NCBI GenBank assembly: GCA_965153355.1
Contig: OZ231126.1
Span: 28,582,001 to 28,646,000, forward strand
Source: Flaccisagitta enflata
Taxonomy: Eukaryota; Chaetognatha; Sagittoidea; Aphragmophora
DNA: 64,000 nt
Direction of reading: 5' to 3'
Positions 62,450 through 64,000 of this stretch are shown piece by piece. The notes beneath the pieces are model-generated. The model was given only the letters and a program-made list of their open reading frames with translations. It had not been told where the DNA came from and ran no database searches. The position numbers and the translations under genes are program-made. Positions within the stretch are counted from its first letter, which is position 1. The number at the start of each line of letters is the position of its first letter.

Positions 62450-62925
62450 CCAGAGCTCAAATCCCAGCCTCAAAGCTCAAATCCCAGCTTCAAAGCTCAA
62501 ATCCCAGCCTCAAAGCTCAAATCCCAGCCTCAAAGCTCAAATCCCAGCCTCGAGGCTCAAATCCAGCCTCGAGGCTCAAATTTCAGCCGTGAGGCTCAAT
62601 TCCCAGCCTCATGACTCAAACCCAAGCCTCAAAGTTCAAATCCCAGTCACGAGAGTCAAATCCCAGTCACCAGGCTCAAATCCCAGTCACCAGGCTCAAA
62701 TCCCAGTCTCCAGGCTCAAATCCCAGTCTCCAGGCTCAAATCCCAGCCTCGAGGCCCAAATTGTAGTCTTGAGGCCCAAATTCTAGCCTCAAGGCTCAAA
62801 TCCCAGCCTTGAAGCTCAAATATCAGCTCGAGGCTCTATTCCCAGCCCCAAGGCTCAAATCCCAGCTGCAAGGCTCATATGCCAGCCTCCAGCCCCTGAT
62901 TCAAGCTTTGAAGCTCAAATAAAAA
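62450..62925 (+). repeat. 20-bp minisatellite (GCTCAAATCCCAGCCTCRAG)
   Basis: More than 20 tandem copies of a 20-base unit with point variation (CCAGTCACCAG, CCAGTCTCCAG variants). It is flanked by GCAGCGGCCCCAAAGGGG-type words at 62337 and 62938. Confidence 0.9.
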
Positions 62926-63389
62926 CAGCATAGGTCAGCGGCCCCTTCGGGGCTGCTGCCCCTCTAACTACCTCACACCATCATACAGTCACATAGGGGC
63001 AACGGGTACCGCTGACCATCTAATGCTTTTGCGACTATTCTCTGTGTTATTGCAGGATGTTGAAAATTTCTATTAAGTAACTGTTATGTTGCATGTAGAA
63101 ATTAGTTAAGACCAACAATGAAGGTTTAGGGTCCATTGAGGCTCTATCTAAAGAGCTCAAAACGCTCAATATAGACTCAATCTTGATCAAAATCTCAACA
63201 TTTTTGGAAAGTTTTTATTGTTTATAACCAAATGAGTGGTACATTTCTTCTCACTCACTGTTATCCAATGCAGGGTAACTGTGGGGGAACAAATATACAA
63301 GTTGAGGGCCTTTAAGAGGTTCATCAAGGGCTTCAAATGACTCAAAATGACCCTAAAATAGTGAAAATCTTGTTATTTGTGGTCTGAAA

Positions 63390-63830
63390 GGCCTGCTTTG
63401 AGGTCTTAGGGGCCTTATCCTGGATGTCTGAGGCCTGAGTTGGGTCTTAGAGGCTGGAATAAGAGTGTGGGATGCCTGAGTCTGGTTTGAGAGGCCAGAA
63501 TTGGGGTCTAGGAGGCCTGATTTGGGGAATGAGGGGCTTTAATAATACTTATGGTCTAAGAGGCCTGACTACCGGTCTGAGAGGCCTGGGTTAGGATCTT
63601 AGAGGCCAAAAGTGGGGTCTCATAGACCTGATTTGGGGTCTGAGAGCTCTCTTTCGGCCTAGTTTAGGGTCTGGCAGGCCCTATTTGGGGTCCGAAGGGC
63701 TTCAATTAGGGTCGGAGGGTCTGATCTGAAAGGCCTGAGTTGGGTCTGAAAAGTCTGATATGGGGTCTGAGAGGCCTGATTTAGGATCGAAGAGGCTTGA
63801 TTTGGGGTCTGAGGGCCTGATTTTAGGTGG
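63390..63830 (+). repeat. ~20-bp degenerate minisatellite (GTCTGAGAGGCCTGATTTGG)
   Basis: About 20 degenerate units. Its complement (CCAAATCAGGCCTCTCAGAC) partly resembles the 62450-62925 unit, so the two may be inverted relatives. Followed by GCAGCGGCCCCAAAGGGG at about 63932. Confidence 0.8.
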
Positions 63831-64000
63831 GGGGACAGAAACTGGAAACAGGTCGCCCAAGGGCAATATGTGGTCAGCGATACCCGTTGCCCTGCTTTGC
63901 ATGAATATGAATTGGAGTGAGAGGAAGCAGGGCAGCGGCCCCAAAGGGGACAAAGTCCTGTAAAACACAGGGGGACTTTCGTTCGTCCCTCCAGGCTCTC

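Overview
This window is eukaryotic, repeat-dominated DNA. It has a TTAGGG-type telomere motif, antisense pieces of a eukaryotic 18S rRNA, two Ty3/Gypsy LTR retrotransposons, tails of non-LTR retrotransposons, tRNA-derived SINE-like sequence, several inverted-repeat elements and very long di- to tetranucleotide microsatellites. The gag CCHC-type knuckles, the restriction-like-endonuclease retroelement tail and TTAGGG fit an invertebrate animal best, but nothing fixes the species. No conserved host housekeeping gene is recognisable. The best host-gene candidates are a poly-asparagine acidic ORF (60539-61759, minus) and a weak multi-exon candidate near 47.3-48.5 kb.

Layout. 1-6200: microsatellites, a MITE with target duplication (2370-2756), a small foldback, a copy of a 'GTCC' interspersed family and a 58-66 bp minisatellite. 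6260-27331: the notable block. It holds two head-to-tail copies of a unit carrying CCCTAA-orientation telomeric sequence on its left (long before copy 1, only about one repeat before copy 2), then a ~4.5 kb body, then TTAGGG-orientation telomeric sequence on its right. The body encodes a tyrosine recombinase with an N-terminal Cys/His zinc-binding region (Crypton-like), followed by antisense, internally deleted 18S rRNA sequence and a 180-188 bp hairpin element. Copy 1 (7247-9058) has one nonsense codon; copy 2 (12491-14302, 603 aa) is intact. The joints between units read TTAGGG then CCCTAA, as in fused chromosome ends.

16953-26720 is a complete Gypsy element inserted in the second unit's right telomeric array, with a 4-bp AGAC target duplication. 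27332-~36493 is a related Gypsy element inserted where a third unit body would begin; its 3' LTR is truncated. Both use a gag/pol -1 frameshift with the same GGGAAAC heptamer and a downstream GGGGG:CCCCC stem.

36.5-54 kb is gene-poor: microsatellites, GTCC-family copies, a Tc1/mariner-like deletion derivative (39148-39738), a non-LTR tail bounded by (TC)n (40459-41153), a SINE (43205-43490) and clusters of CTCACCAGTGGGA motifs. 54137-60341 is a 6.2 kb inverted-repeat structure built from a ~525 bp satellite and interrupted by a truncated restriction-like-endonuclease retrotransposon. 60.3-64 kb holds more microsatellites, the poly-Asn ORF and two 20-bp minisatellites.

The genes seen are almost all selfish: integration (tyrosine recombinase, DDE integrase), reverse transcription (Gypsy pol), and target cleavage (restriction-like endonuclease).
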